A model generated the notes under the pieces. It ran no database searches and was not told the origin of the DNA. It worked only from the letters and a program-made list of their open reading frames with translations. From Clostridiales bacterium (GTDB taxonomy: Bacteria > Bacillota > Clostridia > Lachnospirales > Lachnospiraceae), in assembly GCA_018365455.1 (NCBI GenBank), contig JAGZJZ010000005.1, positions 1 to 64,000 on the forward strand: a stretch of DNA of 64,000 nt, in the 5' to 3' direction. The stretch's first letter is position 1. Each line of letters opens with the position of its first letter. Of the stretch, positions 63,834 to 64,000 are shown piece after piece. The translations under genes were made by a program, and so were the position numbers.

Positions 63834-64000
63834 AGGTGGCAATTGCTGATGATGAGGAGTTTGTATTGAAGAGTCTAAAGAATAAAATCCTGATGGCGGA
63901 TAACACAGCAACGGTAATCGGATGTGCGGGAAATGGCCAGGAAGCAATGCAGGTTTTAGAAAGCTGCAGACCGGATATTTTTTTTGTGGATATCAATATG
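63827..64000 (+). CDS. YesN-type response regulator, 5' part (cut by window edge)
   Basis: ATG 63827 follows AAGGAGGAGCC. The 58 visible residues form the start of a receiver domain: KVAIADDEEFVLKSL with the acidic pair and IFFVDINM with the phosphoacceptor aspartate. An AraC-type output domain is expected downstream from the pairing with a YesM kinase but is not visible here. Confidence 0.88.
   Translation, partial: MLKVAIADDEEFVLKSLKNKILMADNTATVIGCAGNGQEAMQVLESCRPDIFFVDINM

Overview
The window looks like the chromosome of a gut Firmicute of the Lachnospiraceae type. It is moderately AT-rich, uses strong AGGAGG ribosome sites, and carries a T-box in front of ilvBN, LacI/CUT1 sugar operons, YesM/YesN signalling and very large secreted multidomain glycosidases. 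I see no rRNA, tRNA, CRISPR array, phage or integrative element. The mobile-like material is one Rpn-type putative transposase gene and a family of small dispersed intergenic repeats.

Layout. (1) 93-1616 encodes a flotillin, followed by a tandem array of hairpin-forming 76-bp repeats. (2) 1860-8783 is a LacI repressor divergent from a complete sugar ABC transporter (binding protein, two permeases, MsmK-type ATPase) and a GH32 fructosidase; three evenly spaced ACCGGT operators sit just downstream of the predicted promoter. (3) 9124-12590 encodes a UvrA-like ATPase that lacks the UvrB-binding region and a regulator with two MerR winged helices. (4) 12652-16963 is a larE-larB-larC nickel-pincer cofactor cassette behind a promoter of MerR architecture, then an aldo/keto reductase with two [4Fe-4S] motifs; larA is not in the window. 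(5) 16994-19682 is a T-box-controlled ilvB-ilvN. (6) 19875-26383 is housekeeping and signalling: TetR plus flavodoxin behind four TTATATAA sites with 14-bp phasing, a zinc phospholipase C-like protein, an AraC-clpP pair, a two-component system and a metallophosphoesterase.

(7) 26681-48493 is the centrepiece. Two giant secreted paralogues (1746 and about 2665 residues) carry CBM51/NPCBM, discoidin, beta-propeller-like and GH98 domains, the architecture of endo-beta-galactosidases that cut blood-group A/B glycans. They are followed by a CUT1 transporter without ATPase, a cytoplasmic GH29 alpha-L-fucosidase, a BadF-type (amino)sugar kinase, a SIS-domain sugar-phosphate isomerase/deaminase and a GH4 alpha-galactosidase-like enzyme. 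Together they read as a cut-outside, import, finish-inside pathway for fucosylated A/B-type oligosaccharides of mucin.

(8) 48822-58173 holds an Rpn-type nuclease, a second OmpR-type two-component system, a LacI repressor with AAAACGTTTT operators, a second ATPase-less CUT1 transporter and a GH63-like glucosidase. (9) 58260-61700 (minus strand) is another GH63-like glycosidase with a URO-D/corrinoid-methyltransferase-like protein. (10) 62031-64000 is a YesM-type sensor kinase and the start of its YesN-type partner, cut by the window edge. The two ATPase-less transporters probably borrow an MsmK-type ATPase, and the only candidate here is the one in the fructoside operon.
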